A stretch of 64,000 nucleotides of DNA. Source: Bacillus crepusculi (GTDB lineage: Bacteria; Bacillota; Bacilli; Bacillales; Bacillaceae). This document shows, piece after piece, positions 63,890-64,000 of the stretch. Each line of letters starts with the position of its first letter. Position 1 is the stretch's first letter. The position numbers were made by a program, and so were the translations under genes. Location of the stretch: NCBI RefSeq assembly GCF_014764715.1, contig NZ_JACXXE010000007.1, positions 124,001-188,000 of the forward strand, in the 5' to 3' direction. The notes below the pieces were generated by a model. The model was not told the origin of the DNA. It made no database searches and was given only the letters and a program-made list of their open reading frames with translations.

Positions 63890-64000
63890 GATTTGAAGAA
63901 TGCACCAGCTAAGTTGTTTATTTGCTACAATAGGAGTGAATATCCAAAGGTTGAAGGCATCAATTTTATACTAGCTTTTAGGGGTTAATCACAAGTCATC

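Overview
The window looks like chromosome from a low-GC Gram-positive of the Bacillus pumilus group (B. pumilus, safensis or altitudinis). Gene order follows the yfm-yfl-tre-yfk-yfj block of B. subtilis (yfmM, yfmL, yfmJ, yfmB, yflT; citS, citT, yflP, citM; nos, acyP, yflK, yflJ, yflI, yflG, nagP, ltaS, yflB; treP-treA-treR, yfkN, yfkM, yfkK; yfkJIH, yfkF, yfkE, yfkD, yfkC, yfkA; yfjT, pdaA, corA, yfjP, yfjO). Ribosome-binding sites, promoters for SigA, SigB and (tentatively) SigG, cre boxes and terminators are typical Bacillus. I saw no rRNA, tRNA, CRISPR array, IS element or prophage.

The backbone is interrupted by accessory blocks. The most notable lies between yflT and citS (about 5.2-14.1 kb). 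It starts with a hairpin-rich element and a promoter followed by very short ORFs and a terminator. Then come genes for a SAM methyltransferase, a GTP cyclohydrolase II, a formylglycine-generating-enzyme-like protein, a WD40 protein, a small CxxH/CxxC-type protein and a RibD-type deaminase/reductase. The five large genes are the set toxA, toxB, toxD, toxC, toxE known for toxoflavin (azapteridine) synthesis in Burkholderia glumae. I infer a toxoflavin- or reumycin-like pathway that branches from the first steps of riboflavin synthesis. A decayed reading frame sits between the toxA-like and toxB-like genes. The block ends with a BclB-type collagen-like spore-surface protein.

Next comes citrate sensing and uptake: CitS/CitT two-component system, periplasmic-type binding protein YflP, and transporter CitM with a cre box before its start codon. 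A secreted M14 carboxypeptidase and the divergent padC/padR phenolic-acid detoxification pair, with a clear PadR operator, follow. Then nitric oxide synthase, acylphosphatase, small membrane/soluble proteins, a methionine aminopeptidase and the N-acetylglucosamine PTS. Between nagP and ltaS there is an insertion with a DUF817 protein, a DoxX protein preceded by two redox-type (Fnr/Rex-like) palindromes, and a secreted DUF4309 protein.

From 32 kb a PLP-dependent decarboxylase is paired with a chemoreceptor, followed by the trehalose operon treP-treA-treR with TreR operators and a cre box, the giant sortase-anchored nucleotide phosphoesterase YfkN, and SigB-controlled YfkM. The rest (46-62.7 kb) is mostly housekeeping: amino-acid symporter, protein tyrosine phosphatase YfkJ, MFS and Ca2+/H+ transporters, MscS channel, radical-SAM YfkA, spore-cortex deacetylase PdaA, CorA, DNA glycosylase and rRNA methyltransferase. 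The right end holds a DUF6508 gene, a frame-broken gene, and a partial or variant TPP-riboswitch-like leader with its terminator; the gene it would control lies outside the window.
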